Source: Leifsonia sp. Root4
GTDB taxonomy: Bacteria; Actinomycetota; Actinomycetes; Actinomycetales; Microbacteriaceae
Assembly: GCF_001425085.1 (NCBI RefSeq)
Contig: NZ_LMDN01000007.1
Location: 1 to 64,000 of the forward strand
DNA length: 64,000 nt
Direction: 5' to 3'
Under the pieces are notes generated by a model, which was not told the DNA's origin, made no database searches, and saw only the letters and a program-made list of their open reading frames with translations. Made by a program: the position numbers and the translations under genes. Below, piece by piece: positions 14,760 to 23,022 of the stretch; positions within the stretch are counted from its first letter, which is position 1, and each line of letters starts with the position of its first letter.

Positions 14760-17300
14760 GTGGCCGAATCGAATCTGACCCGCACGGAGGCCGAACAGCG
14801 CGCGTCCGTCATCCGGAATCCGAACTACGTCGTCGCCATTGACCTCACCCGCGGCGAGGAGGTCTTCGGCAGCGAGAGCACCGTCACCTTCGAGGCGACG
14901 CCCGGCGCCTCGACCTTCATCGAGGCGAACACCCGCGCACTGCACAGCGTCACGCTGAACGGTGTCGCGCTGGATCCGGATGCCGTCAGCGACGGCCTGC
15001 GGATCCGGCTCGACGCACTGAAAGCCGTGAATGAGCTTCACATTGTCGCCGACTCCGCATATACGAACACCGGAGAGGGCCTGCACCGCTTCGTCGACCC
15101 GGTCGACGGCAAGCCGTACCTCTACACGGAGCTCGCCGTCGCGGAGGCGAACCGGGTGTTCGCCTGCTTCGACCAGCCCGATCTCAAAGCGAGCTACCAG
15201 TTCACCGTCACGGCTCCGGCCGATTGGCATGTGATCAGCAACTCGGTCTCGCCGGTGCCGACCCCGCAGGGCGACGCGGCGCGCTGGGCCTTCCCGCCCA
15301 GCCCGCACATCTCGACGTACATCGCCGCGCTCATCGCCGGGCCATACAGCTCGTGGCAGAGCGAGGCGACGACGGCCGACGGCCGCACGATCCCGCTCGG
15401 GCTCTTCACGCGCGCCTCGCTGGCCGAGTATGCGGAGCCCGATGTCATGTTCGAGAAGACCAGGCAGGGCCTGGCCTACTACGAGTCCAACTACGGCGTC
15501 GCCTTCCCCTACGAGAAGTACGACCAGATCTTCGTTCCCGAGTACAACTGGGGCGCGATGGAGAACGTCGGGGCCGTCACCTTCAACGAGGCCTACCTGT
15601 TCCGCTCCAAGGTTGCCGATGCCCGCAAGGAGCAGCGCGCCCTCGTCGTGCTGCACGAGCTCTCGCACATGTGGTTCGGCAACTCGGTCACCATGAAGTG
15701 GTGGAACGACCTCTGGCTGAACGAGTCCTTCGCCACCTGGACATCGACCATCGCGGCGGCCAGCGCCACCGAGTACGCCGATTCCTGGGCGACGTTCGCC
15801 TCGACAGAGAAGACGCATGCGTACGAGCAGGACCAGCTGCCGTCGACCCACCCGATCGTCGCGACCATCAACGACCTCGAAGACGTGGAGGTGAACTTCG
15901 ACGGCATCACCTACTCGAAGGGCGCCTCCGTGATCAAGCAGCTCGTCGCCTGGGTCGGCCTCGACGCCTTCTACGCCGGAATCTCCGTCTACCTGCGGAA
16001 GCACGCGAACGGCAATGCCACGCTGCGTGACCTGCTCGACGAGCTGGAGCTGACGAGCGGGCGCGAACTCACCGAGTGGTCGAGACTGTGGTTGGAGACG
16101 GCCGGCGTGAACACGCTGCGGCCGGAGATCGTGACGGCGGATGACGGCACCATCACCGCCTTCGCTGTGCTGCAGTCGGCGGCATCCTCGCAGCCGACGA
16201 TTCGCCCGCACCGGCTGGCGATCGGCTTCTACGATCTCGTCAACGGCGCTCTCAGCCGCACCCACCGCGTCGAGTTGGATGTGGATGGGGAACGCACGGA
16301 GGTGGCAGAGCTGGTCGGCCGCGCCCGCCCTGCTCTCGTGCTGCTCAACGACGACGACCTCAGCTACGCGAAGATCCGGCTGGACCCGGCGTCGCATGCC
16401 GTCGCGCTCGAGCATCTCGCGCAGATCTCCGACCCGCTCGCGCGGGCCGTGATCTGGGGCGCGGTGTGGGATGCCACCCGCGACGCAGAGGCGAGCCCGC
16501 GCGACTTCGTGCGGCTCGTGCTCGGCAACATCGCCGCCGAGAGCCAGTCGGCGCAGCGCGCGCTCTCGTTGCGCCTGCTCGAACTGGTGCTCGGCCAGTA
16601 CATCGCTCCGGAGCACCGCGAGTCCGCGGCTGCCGAGGCCGGCGACGCACTCTGGGCGCTCACCCAGTCGGCCGCGGCGGGCTCCGACGCCCAACTGCAG
16701 CTGCTGAAGAGCTTCATCGCGTTGGCGGTGACGGAGGGCCAGCTCGACGTGCTCGTCGAGCTGTTGGCCGGTGAGGCGCTGCTGGCCGGAGTCACGATCG
16801 ACACCGATCTGCGCTGGGAGCTTGTGATCGCCCTCGCCGCCGGCGGGCGGGCGTCCGTGGAGAGCATCGACGAGGTGCTCGAAGGCGACGACACGGCCAA
16901 GGGTCGGCAGTCGGCGATCACGGCGAAGGCGGCGATTCCGGATGCGGCGGGCAAGCTCGCCGCGTGGTCCGCCGCGGCCCACGACACGACGCTCTCCAAC
17001 GACTACGTGCGTGCCTACGCTCTCGGCTGGCGCCGCTCGCGGCCGAGCGCGCTGCTCGCGCCGCAGCTGGAGCCGTACTTCGCGATGCTGCAGGAGGTGT
17101 GGTCGACGCGCAGCTACAACATGGCGGCGGCGATCATTCGCGGGCTCTACCCGGCGCCGCTGGCCGATGCCGCGCTTGTCGATGCATCGCGGGCGTGGCT
17201 CGCAGCCAACGACGGTCCGCCGGCGCTCCGTCGGATCATCGTCGAGGAGCTCTCCCGGGTGGAGCGTGCGATCGCCGCTCAGGAGCGCGACCGCGCCTAG
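14760..17300 (+). CDS. pepN: M1-family aminopeptidase (aminopeptidase N), copy 2
   Basis: 846 aa, GTG start two bases after the stop of copy 1, with no clear ribosome site, so translation is probably coupled. It keeps every catalytic element: GAMEN at 265-269, HELSH at 299-303, Glu ligand E322. It aligns with copy 1 from end to end; stretches of DNA around 15062-15100 and 15690-15730 are nearly identical to copy 1, while the C-terminal third has diverged. Small differences lie near the active site (NWGAMENVG here, NAGAMENAG in copy 1; HELSH versus HELAH). They may differ in side-chain preference, which is an inference. Confidence 0.94.
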   Translation: MAESNLTRTEAEQRASVIRNPNYVVAIDLTRGEEVFGSESTVTFEATPGASTFIEANTRALHSVTLNGVALDPDAVSDGLRIRLDALKAVNELHIVADSAYTNTGEGLHRFVDPVDGKPYLYTELAVAEANRVFACFDQPDLKASYQFTVTAPADWHVISNSVSPVPTPQGDAARWAFPPSPHISTYIAALIAGPYSSWQSEATTADGRTIPLGLFTRASLAEYAEPDVMFEKTRQGLAYYESNYGVAFPYEKYDQIFVPEYNWGAMENVGAVTFNEAYLFRSKVADARKEQRALVVLHELSHMWFGNSVTMKWWNDLWLNESFATWTSTIAAASATEYADSWATFASTEKTHAYEQDQLPSTHPIVATINDLEDVEVNFDGITYSKGASVIKQLVAWVGLDAFYAGISVYLRKHANGNATLRDLLDELELTSGRELTEWSRLWLETAGVNTLRPEIVTADDGTITAFAVLQSAASSQPTIRPHRLAIGFYDLVNGALSRTHRVELDVDGERTEVAELVGRARPALVLLNDDDLSYAKIRLDPASHAVALEHLAQISDPLARAVIWGAVWDATRDAEASPRDFVRLVLGNIAAESQSAQRALSLRLLELVLGQYIAPEHRESAAAEAGDALWALTQSAAAGSDAQLQLLKSFIALAVTEGQLDVLVELLAGEALLAGVTIDTDLRWELVIALAAGGRASVESIDEVLEGDDTAKGRQSAITAKAAIPDAAGKLAAWSAAAHDTTLSNDYVRAYALGWRRSRPSALLAPQLEPYFAMLQEVWSTRSYNMAAAIIRGLYPAPLADAALVDASRAWLAANDGPPALRRIIVEELSRVERAIAAQERDRA

Positions 17301-17375
17301 CGCCGCGAAAGGCGGCAGCCAGCACCAAGGAAATCTCGAGAATTGCCGCCGATGGAGACGGGATGCTCCCGCTGA

Positions 17376-17419
17376 TTGAGCTTGTCGAAATCCTCGTCGT
17401 GAGGTTTCGACAAGCTCAA
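17376..17419 (+). terminator. Long hairpin downstream of the aminopeptidases
   Basis: TTGAGCTTGTCGAAA (17376-17390) and its exact complement (17405-17419) form a 15-bp stem; CCTC/GAGG inside extends it. It lies 75 nt past the pepN copy 2 stop and before the next operon. The arms belong to the dispersed TTGAGC(C/T)TGTCGAAA repeat family, so the terminator role is inferred from place and fold. Confidence 0.55.
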
Positions 17420-17480
17420 CCAGCGGGGCTCGCTCAACCAGCGGGGCTCGCTCAACCAGCGGGGCTCGCTCAACCAGCGG
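17414..17480 (+). repeat. 18-bp direct tandem repeat, about 3.7 copies
   Basis: The unit GCTCAACCAGCGGGGCTC starts at 17414, 17432 and 17450, with a partial copy at 17468. The first unit overlaps the right arm of the hairpin, so the array grew out of the dispersed repeat. The 283-bp gap 17301-17583 holds only this, the hairpin and a GAAAGGCGGCAGCC module. Confidence 0.85.
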
Positions 17481-17571
17481 CCTGCGCCCACCCAGGGCGG
17501 GGCCGCGATGTCATACCGCAGTACTACATGGGCCATCCGCACGGCCGATGTGGCGGCACCCGCTGTGCTCG

Positions 17572-17577
17572 TAGCGT
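17572..17577 (+). promoter_or_regulatory. -10 box for leaderless start of the ABC ATPase
   Basis: TAGCGT ends 6 nt before the ATG at 17584, and no ribosome site is present. The RNA probably starts at or next to the A of the start codon. Confidence 0.55.
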
Positions 17578-17583
17578 TGAAGC

Positions 17584-18495
17584 ATGATCACAGCAGAAGG
17601 CCTCAGCAAGCGCTACGGCGCGAAGACGGCCGTCAACGACATCTCATTCACCGTGCGTCCCGGTCAGGTCACCGGATTCCTCGGGCCCAACGGTGCAGGC
17701 AAGTCCACAACGATGCGCATGATCGTCGGGCTTGACCGGCCGAGCGCCGGCAGCGTGACCGTCAATGGCAAGCGCTACGCCGAGCACAAGGCGCCTCTTC
17801 GCGAGGTCGGCGCTCTGCTCGATGCGAAGGCCGTTCACACGGGACGGACCGCGCAGAACCACCTGCTCGCGATGGCAGCCACCCACGGGATCGGCGCCAA
17901 GCGGGTGCAGGAGGTCATCGAGCTCACTGGCCTGCAGTCCGTGGCACGGAAGCGCGTTGGCGGCTTCTCTCTCGGCATGGGCCAGCGCCTCGGCATCGCC
18001 GCCGCCCTGCTCGGCGACCCGGCCACGCTCATCCTCGACGAGCCGGTCAACGGGCTCGACCCAGAGGGCGTGCTCTGGGTGCGCCAGCTGGTGCGCAGCC
18101 TGGCCGCAGAGGGGCGCACCGTGTTCCTCTCCTCGCACCTGATGAGTGAGATGGCCCAGACCGCCGACCACATCATCGTGCTCGGCCGCGGTCAGATCAT
18201 CGCCGACGCCCCCGTCGCCGATATCGTCGCAGGGGCGTCACTCGCCACCGTCACCGTGCGCTCCCCGCACGCCAGCCAGCTCGCCGAGCTGCTCGCAGGA
18301 CCCGACATCGCCGTGCTGCGCGCCGAACACGGCGTCATGCAGGTCACCGGCCTCGCCGCCGCCCAGATCGGCGACCTCGCCGCCGCGAACGGCCTGATCC
18401 TGCACGAACTCACCCCGCAGACCGCATCCCTCGAGGAGGCCTACATGGCCCTCACACAGGATGCCGTCGAATACCGCACGGAGGCCAGCCGATGA
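17584..18495 (+). CDS. ABC-2 type exporter ATPase
   Basis: 303 aa with one nucleotide-binding domain: Walker A GPNGAGKST near residue 37, signature FSLGMGQRLG near 132 (LGMGQ instead of LSGGQ, usual for BcrA/DrrA-like ATPases), and Walker B LILDEPVNGLDPEG near 150. The C-terminal 80 residues are the small extra domain of this family. It energises the permease encoded next (4-bp ATGA overlap). Relatives export antibiotics, lipids or peptides. The two-component system just downstream suggests envelope-stress or drug control; the cargo is unknown. Confidence 0.9.
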   Translation: MITAEGLSKRYGAKTAVNDISFTVRPGQVTGFLGPNGAGKSTTMRMIVGLDRPSAGSVTVNGKRYAEHKAPLREVGALLDAKAVHTGRTAQNHLLAMAATHGIGAKRVQEVIELTGLQSVARKRVGGFSLGMGQRLGIAAALLGDPATLILDEPVNGLDPEGVLWVRQLVRSLAAEGRTVFLSSHLMSEMAQTADHIIVLGRGQIIADAPVADIVAGASLATVTVRSPHASQLAELLAGPDIAVLRAEHGVMQVTGLAAAQIGDLAAANGLILHELTPQTASLEEAYMALTQDAVEYRTEASR

Positions 18496-19331
18496 GCGCC
18501 ACGACAACAATCGCACCGCTCACCCGCAGTGCGAGCAGCCTCAGCTTCGGCGGCGTCATCCGCTCGGAATGGATCAAGCTGCGCAGCCTCCGCTCGACCG
18601 TCTGGGCGTTCCTGATTCTCGTCGCGATGTCGCTCGGCATGGCCTGGCTGATGGGCAGCAGCATGGTCGACGGTCTCGTCGACAGCGGCGAGGCCGCCAA
18701 CGCACCCGTCGAGCAGGTGCGCAGCCTCATGCTGACCTCCTCCACCGTCGGCGTGTTCTTCGGCCAGCTGGTCGTCGGTGTGCTCGGCGTGCTGATCATC
18801 AGCGGCGAGTACAGCACTGGGATGATCCGCTCGACGCTGACGGCCGTGCCCCGTCGCCTGCCGGCGCTTGCCGGCAAGGCGATCGTGTTGGCCGCGTCGA
18901 CCTTCGTCATCGGCCTGCTCAGCACCTTCGGCGCGTTCGCGGTGACATCGCTCACCTTCGGCGAACACGGTGCTGTCGCCCCGGTCACCGACGCCGATGT
19001 GTTCCTGCCGCTGATCGGCGGGGCCGCCTATCTCGCGCTGACGGCGCTCTTCGCACTCGGCGTCGGCACCGCGATCCGCAGCAGTGCGGGCGGTATTGCC
19101 GCGGTTCTGGGGTTCATGCTGCTGCTGCCGACCGTCTTGCAGATGATCCCGGCCGAGTGGGTGCAGGACCTGATCCCGTACCTGTTCTCGACCGCGGGAA
19201 TGGGCATGTTCGGCCAGACCTCGTTCACCGGTGAGATCGACTCGGTCATCGAGAACCTGCTCATCGTCCTGGCCTGGGTCGCTGCGTCCCTCGTCGGCGC
19301 CGGAATCCTGCTGAAGCGACGCGACGCGTAG
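18492..19331 (+). CDS. ABC-2 type exporter permease
   Basis: 279 aa with six predicted membrane helices. A first helix (STVWAFLILVAMSLGMAWLMG) is followed by an extracellular loop and the typical ISGEYSTGMIRSTLTAVPRR motif of ABC-2 permeases coupled to BcrA-like ATPases. It overlaps the ATPase gene by 4 bp and forms the exporter with it. Its TAG stop also serves as the first three bases of the next gene's -10 box. Confidence 0.9.
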   Translation: MSATTTIAPLTRSASSLSFGGVIRSEWIKLRSLRSTVWAFLILVAMSLGMAWLMGSSMVDGLVDSGEAANAPVEQVRSLMLTSSTVGVFFGQLVVGVLGVLIISGEYSTGMIRSTLTAVPRRLPALAGKAIVLAASTFVIGLLSTFGAFAVTSLTFGEHGAVAPVTDADVFLPLIGGAAYLALTALFALGVGTAIRSSAGGIAAVLGFMLLLPTVLQMIPAEWVQDLIPYLFSTAGMGMFGQTSFTGEIDSVIENLLIVLAWVAASLVGAGILLKRRDA

Positions 19332-19334
19332 AGT
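19329..19334 (+). promoter_or_regulatory. -10 box for leaderless histidine-kinase transcript
   Basis: TAGAGT ends 7 nt before the ATG at 19342. Its TAG is the stop codon of the permease gene. It would let the two-component system be transcribed apart from the transporter. Confidence 0.5.
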
Positions 19335-19341
19335 CTCGTCC

Positions 19342-20658
19342 ATGACGCAACACCACTTCTCCCCCGACTACCCGGCTTCGGTAGTCGGGGGAGAACTTCG
19401 TCTGCCGAAACCTCCCGGCGTGTTCCGGCGCTTCTGGGCACGGCACCCCGTGCTCACCGACTCGCTGATCGCCGCCGTGTACGCCGTGCCGACGTTCTTC
19501 GGAACGGTCGCCACGATCTTCGGGGGCGGGGAACCGCTCTTCCCGCTCTGGGTGAGCGTGCTCCACCTGCTCGCGATCGCGCTCGTCGCTGTCGCGATGG
19601 TGTTCTGGCGTCGACGGCACCCGTGGCTGTTGACGACAACGGCGTGGCTGCTCTGTCTGCTGGTCTACCCGCTCGGCACGACCGACGTGCTCCCGATCCT
19701 GCTCTCGCTCTACGCGCTAGCCGTCTACCGTTCGGTCAGGGCCGCCTGGATCGCGTTCGGGGTCTCGCTGGTGGTGGCGACGGCGTCCGCGTACATCGCG
19801 GTCGGCGTGCTCGGCACCGGCGAGCTCTCCCCCTTCGGCGCGGGTGCCCCGGCATCCGCCTCGCAGTTCGGGGTGTTGATGCTCATCGCCACCTTGATCG
19901 GTGTGACGATGGGCAACCGCCGCCGCTATCTCGTCGCCCTCATCGACCGCGCCCGCGACCTCGCCAGGGAACGCGATCAGCAATCGGAGCTGGCCACCGC
20001 CCGTGAACGGGCGCGCATCGCCCGCGAGATGCACGACATCGTCGCGCACAGTCTCACCGTGATGGTCACCCTCGCCGACGGCTCCGCGGCAACGAGCGCA
20101 CGCAACCCGGACCGCGCGGCGGACGCGATGCGTCGGGTCGCAGAGACCGGCCGCGAGGCCCTCGGCGACATGAGACGCATGCTGGGCCTGCTCAGCGAAC
20201 CCGGCGAGGCCGGCCGGGCCTCCGGCGAGCTGGCACCCCAGCCCGACCTGCGCGCGCTGCCCGAGCTCGTCAGCGACTTCCGGGCGCTCGGGATGCCGGT
20301 CACCCTCCGCACCAGCGGGCCGCCGATCACGGACAGCACGATCGAGCTGACCGTGTACCGCATCGTGCAGGAGGCCCTCACGAATGCCCTGCGCTACGCC
20401 GCGACGGCACACACCGTCACGGTCGAGCTCAGTCGACTGGGAGACGAGGTCACTGTGACGGTGCGCGACGACGCGCCACGGCCTTCCACGACCGCGACAC
20501 CCGGCACCGGTCGTGGGTTGATCGGCATGCGCGAGCGCATCGCGCTCTACGGCGGGAGCCTGGACGTCGGCCCGCGGGCCGGTTTCGGCTGGCAGGTGGA
20601 GGCGCGCCTCACCGCCACAACGACCCCAACGACCTCAACGACGAAAGTGATCACATGA
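19342..20658 (+). CDS. Sensor histidine kinase, NarL/DesK type
   Basis: 438 aa. After a 40-residue cytoplasmic N-terminus come four to six membrane helices (about 41-190), a short linker, the HisKA_3 dimer helix with phospho-accepting H231 (AREMHDIVAHSLT), and the ATP-binding domain (QEALTNALRYA, then GRGLIGMRERIALYGG). There is no large outside domain, so it probably senses within or near the membrane, like bacitracin or membrane-fluidity sensors. The C-terminus ends in a Thr-rich tail. It overlaps the response-regulator gene by 4 bp. A GTG at 19420 is an alternative start that would avoid the hairpin over the first codons. Confidence 0.9.
   Translation: MTQHHFSPDYPASVVGGELRLPKPPGVFRRFWARHPVLTDSLIAAVYAVPTFFGTVATIFGGGEPLFPLWVSVLHLLAIALVAVAMVFWRRRHPWLLTTTAWLLCLLVYPLGTTDVLPILLSLYALAVYRSVRAAWIAFGVSLVVATASAYIAVGVLGTGELSPFGAGAPASASQFGVLMLIATLIGVTMGNRRRYLVALIDRARDLARERDQQSELATARERARIAREMHDIVAHSLTVMVTLADGSAATSARNPDRAADAMRRVAETGREALGDMRRMLGLLSEPGEAGRASGELAPQPDLRALPELVSDFRALGMPVTLRTSGPPITDSTIELTVYRIVQEALTNALRYAATAHTVTVELSRLGDEVTVTVRDDAPRPSTTATPGTGRGLIGMRERIALYGGSLDVGPRAGFGWQVEARLTATTTPTTSTTKVIT
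19357..19395. repeat. Perfect 16-bp inverted repeat over codons 6-18 of the histidine-kinase gene
   Basis: TTCTCCCCCGACTACC (19357-19372), a 7-nt loop and its exact complement (19380-19395). In the mRNA it would form a very stable stem starting 15 nt after the first base of the start codon, close enough to hinder ribosome loading or to act as an end signal for the exporter transcript. Confidence 0.85.
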
Positions 20659-21350
20659 CCGGCACGATCCGCGTGGCACTCATCGACGACCAGGCCCTCG
20701 TGCGCGTCGGCTTCCGCATGGTGCTCGAGGCCGAGAGCGACATCGATGTCGTCGGTGAGGCATCCGATGGTCACGGCGCCATCGCCCTGCTCGAGCAGAC
20801 CGCGGTCGATGTTGTACTGATGGATGTGCGAATGCCGGGCCTCGACGGGATCGCGGCGACCCGCGCCATCCTCGCCTCCCCCACCGCTCCCCGCATCATC
20901 GTGCTCACCACATTCGATCTCGACGAGTACGCCTTCGAGGCGTTAAGGGCGGGAGCGAGCGGCTTCCTGGTGAAGGACGCCAGGCCGGAAGAGTTGCTGC
21001 AGGCCATCCGGGCTGTTCACGCCGGCGACGCTGCGCTCGCGCCGCGGGTCACCCGCCGCCTGATCGAGCTCGTCGGGGCGGGGCTCCCCGTCGCGAGCGG
21101 CGGCGGCGGCGCCGGAGGGTCGGTCGAGACCGCCCCGGGAGCGCTGGACTCGCTCACACCACGTGAGCAGGAGGTGCTCACGGCCATCGCCGCCGGGCGG
21201 AGCAACTCCGAGATCGCCACGGAGTTCTTCCTCTCCGAGTCGACGGTGAAGACCCACGTCAGTCGGGTGTTCGCCAAGCTCGGACTGCGCGACCGCGTGC
21301 ACGCCGTGATCTTCGCCTACGAGAACGGGCTGACCGCTGGGGCCGACTAG
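20655..21350 (+). CDS. Response regulator, NarL/LuxR family
   Basis: 231 aa. Receiver domain with acidic pair DD at 11-12, phospho-accepting D57 (VVLMDVRMPG) and conserved Lys near 107 (FLVKDA). A Gly-rich linker (ASGGGGAGG) leads to a LuxR helix-turn-helix (LTPREQEVLTAIAAGRSNSEIATEFFLSESTVKTHVSRVF). It is the partner of the kinase encoded directly upstream and probably controls the exporter encoded before it. Confidence 0.94.
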   Translation: MTGTIRVALIDDQALVRVGFRMVLEAESDIDVVGEASDGHGAIALLEQTAVDVVLMDVRMPGLDGIAATRAILASPTAPRIIVLTTFDLDEYAFEALRAGASGFLVKDARPEELLQAIRAVHAGDAALAPRVTRRLIELVGAGLPVASGGGGAGGSVETAPGALDSLTPREQEVLTAIAAGRSNSEIATEFFLSESTVKTHVSRVFAKLGLRDRVHAVIFAYENGLTAGAD

Positions 21351-21393
21351 CCGGGAGGCCCGTGGCACCCAGCTTCCGGCGAGAACGCCTCGA

Positions 21394-21399
21394 TAGAGT
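21394..21399 (+). promoter_or_regulatory. -10 box for leaderless MscS transcript
   Basis: TAGAGT ends 8 nt before the ATG at 21408; no ribosome site precedes the start. Confidence 0.5.
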
Positions 21400-21407
21400 G
21401 GACACCT

Positions 21408-22481
21408 ATGGATGAATTCTGGAGCGCCGTCAACGGCTTTTTCTCGGCGATCGGCTCGTTTCTGAACAACGAACCGAAGACGTTCTTCGGCACGCTCGTC
21501 AACGTGATCATCATCATCCTGTTGGCTCTCGTCATCCGCTGGGTGTTGCACTTCGTGATCCAGCGGGTCGTGCGTCAGATCGTCTCCGGCGTCAAGAAGA
21601 CGCAGAACATCGACGACACCCAGGCGATCGCCGCCGCATCGCCGCTGGCCGCCGTGCGGCTGGTGCAGCGCACGCGCACGCTCGGCTCGGTGCTCAGCAA
21701 CGCCGTGAACGTGACGATCTTCACGGTGACGCTGCTGCTCGTGATCAACACCATCGATCAGACCGTGCTGGGCTCCTTCGCGCTGCTGACCGCCGCCGTC
21801 GGTGCCGGCCTCGGTTTCGGCGCGCAGAACATCGTCAAGGACGCCCTCAACGGCCTGTTCATGGTGATGGAGGACCAGCTCGGTGTCGGTGACGTCGTCG
21901 ACGTCGGCCCGGCCACCGGAGTCGTGGAGTCCGTCGGCATCCGCATCACCCAGATCCGCGACGTCAACGGCACGCTGTGGTTCGTGCGCAACGGCGAGAT
22001 CCTGCGCGTCGGCAACATGTCGCAGGGCTGGGCCCGTGTGATCATCGACCTCGCGATTCCCTACGACTCCGACGTCGAGGCGGTCGAGGCCCTCATGCTG
22101 AAGACCGCCGTCGAGATGGCAGCGAGCAGCAAGTGGCGCTCGCGTGTGCTGGAGAAGCCAGAGGTGTGGGGTCTCGAGTCCATCTCCGACGAGGCACTCG
22201 TACTTCGAATCGTCGTGAAGACCCGCACGGTCGCACGGGACGACGTCTCCCGCGAGCTGCGCATCCGCCTGAAGAAGGCGCTGGATGCCGAAGGCATCAA
22301 GCTGCCGGCGCTCAACGCGATCGTGCTCACCGGTTTCGACAGCGCAGCCAGCGTCAAGGGTGCCCGCCCGCCCCGCACGCGCCCCGTGAACGTGGTCGAG
22401 AACCTGGCGCCGCACGCCCCGAAGGCTCCGCGCGCCCGCAAGAGCACGCCGAAGCCACCCACGCAGAATCCGGAAGCCTGA
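21408..22481 (+). CDS. Small-conductance mechanosensitive channel (MscS family)
   Basis: 357 aa. Helices at about 23-50 and 103-120 precede the pore helix with its Gly/Ala packing ([44 protein letters not shown]), the hallmark of MscS. A beta domain and cytoplasmic alpha-beta domain follow. The last 40 residues are Pro/Lys/Arg-rich and unstructured. It releases solutes on osmotic downshock. The stop overlaps the next start by one base (TGATG), so the globin gene is translationally coupled. Confidence 0.92.
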   Translation: MDEFWSAVNGFFSAIGSFLNNEPKTFFGTLVNVIIIILLALVIRWVLHFVIQRVVRQIVSGVKKTQNIDDTQAIAAASPLAAVRLVQRTRTLGSVLSNAVNVTIFTVTLLLVINTIDQTVLGSFALLTAAVGAGLGFGAQNIVKDALNGLFMVMEDQLGVGDVVDVGPATGVVESVGIRITQIRDVNGTLWFVRNGEILRVGNMSQGWARVIIDLAIPYDSDVEAVEALMLKTAVEMAASSKWRSRVLEKPEVWGLESISDEALVLRIVVKTRTVARDDVSRELRIRLKKALDAEGIKLPALNAIVLTGFDSAASVKGARPPRTRPVNVVENLAPHAPKAPRARKSTPKPPTQNPEA

Positions 22482-22927
22482 TGACCGAGCAGCAGAACAC
22501 CCCAGCCCTCCCCGTCCAACTGCGCAAGAGCGAGCACGGCGAAGCGGCGACCGTGAGCTTCTATGAGCAGGTCGGCGGACGCGCGACGTTCGAGAAACTC
22601 GTGACCGAGTTCTACCGCGGCGTCGCCGACGACCCCGTGTTGAAGCCGATGTACCCGGAGGACGACCTCGGCCCGGCCGCCGAACGACTGACGATGTTCC
22701 TCGAGCAGTACTGGGGCGGTCCGGGAACGTACGGCGAACAGCGCGGGCACCCGCGGCTGCGCATGCGCCACGGTGCATTCAAGGTGAACCCGGACGCCCG
22801 TGATCGCTGGTTGGCGCACATGCGCACCGCCGTCGACACGCTGGATCTGTCGCCGTTGCACGAGGCGACGCTCTGGGACTACCTGCAGCGCGCCGCGCAC
22901 TCCCTCGTGAACACCTTCGAGGAGTAG
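22481..22927 (+). CDS. glbO: Truncated haemoglobin, group II (GlbO/trHbO)
   Basis: 148 aa, about 15-20 residues longer at the N-terminus than mycobacterial GlbO. The family core is clear: [44 protein letters not shown], then [28 protein letters not shown], containing the Tyr/Trp distal residues and the proximal His in RMRH. It binds haem and oxygen and is linked to respiration or to handling of peroxide and NO. It starts inside the MscS stop codon. Confidence 0.95.
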   Translation: MTEQQNTPALPVQLRKSEHGEAATVSFYEQVGGRATFEKLVTEFYRGVADDPVLKPMYPEDDLGPAAERLTMFLEQYWGGPGTYGEQRGHPRLRMRHGAFKVNPDARDRWLAHMRTAVDTLDLSPLHEATLWDYLQRAAHSLVNTFEE

Positions 22928-23022
22928 CCCTCCCTCCGCCACGATTGCTGCGCGAGCCGTCACGCACCCGGCGCTCTCAGCACTACGGTGGGAACACACA
23001 CCGTGACGAAGGAGCCACAGCG

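Noticed and set aside
12127-16982. Very long open frames (785 and 833 codons) on the minus strand across the aminopeptidase genes.
   Set aside because: They are antisense to two full-length, motif-bearing enzymes. The amino-acid composition (Val/Gly/Glu/Arg rich, no recognisable domain) is that of a shadow frame caused by GC-rich third positions.
17414-17480. Possible CRISPR array.
   Set aside because: Units are 18 bp in direct contact, with no unique spacers and no cas genes; a simple tandem repeat.
20943-22778. 611-codon minus-strand frame over the response regulator and MscS genes.
   Set aside because: Antisense to confident genes; His/Asp/Val-rich without any motif.
22945-23022. Longer FAD-binding dehydrogenase starting at 22945.
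   Set aside because: A strong AAGGAG and the conserved PETIDAIIIGAGLSG start place the initiation at 23023.
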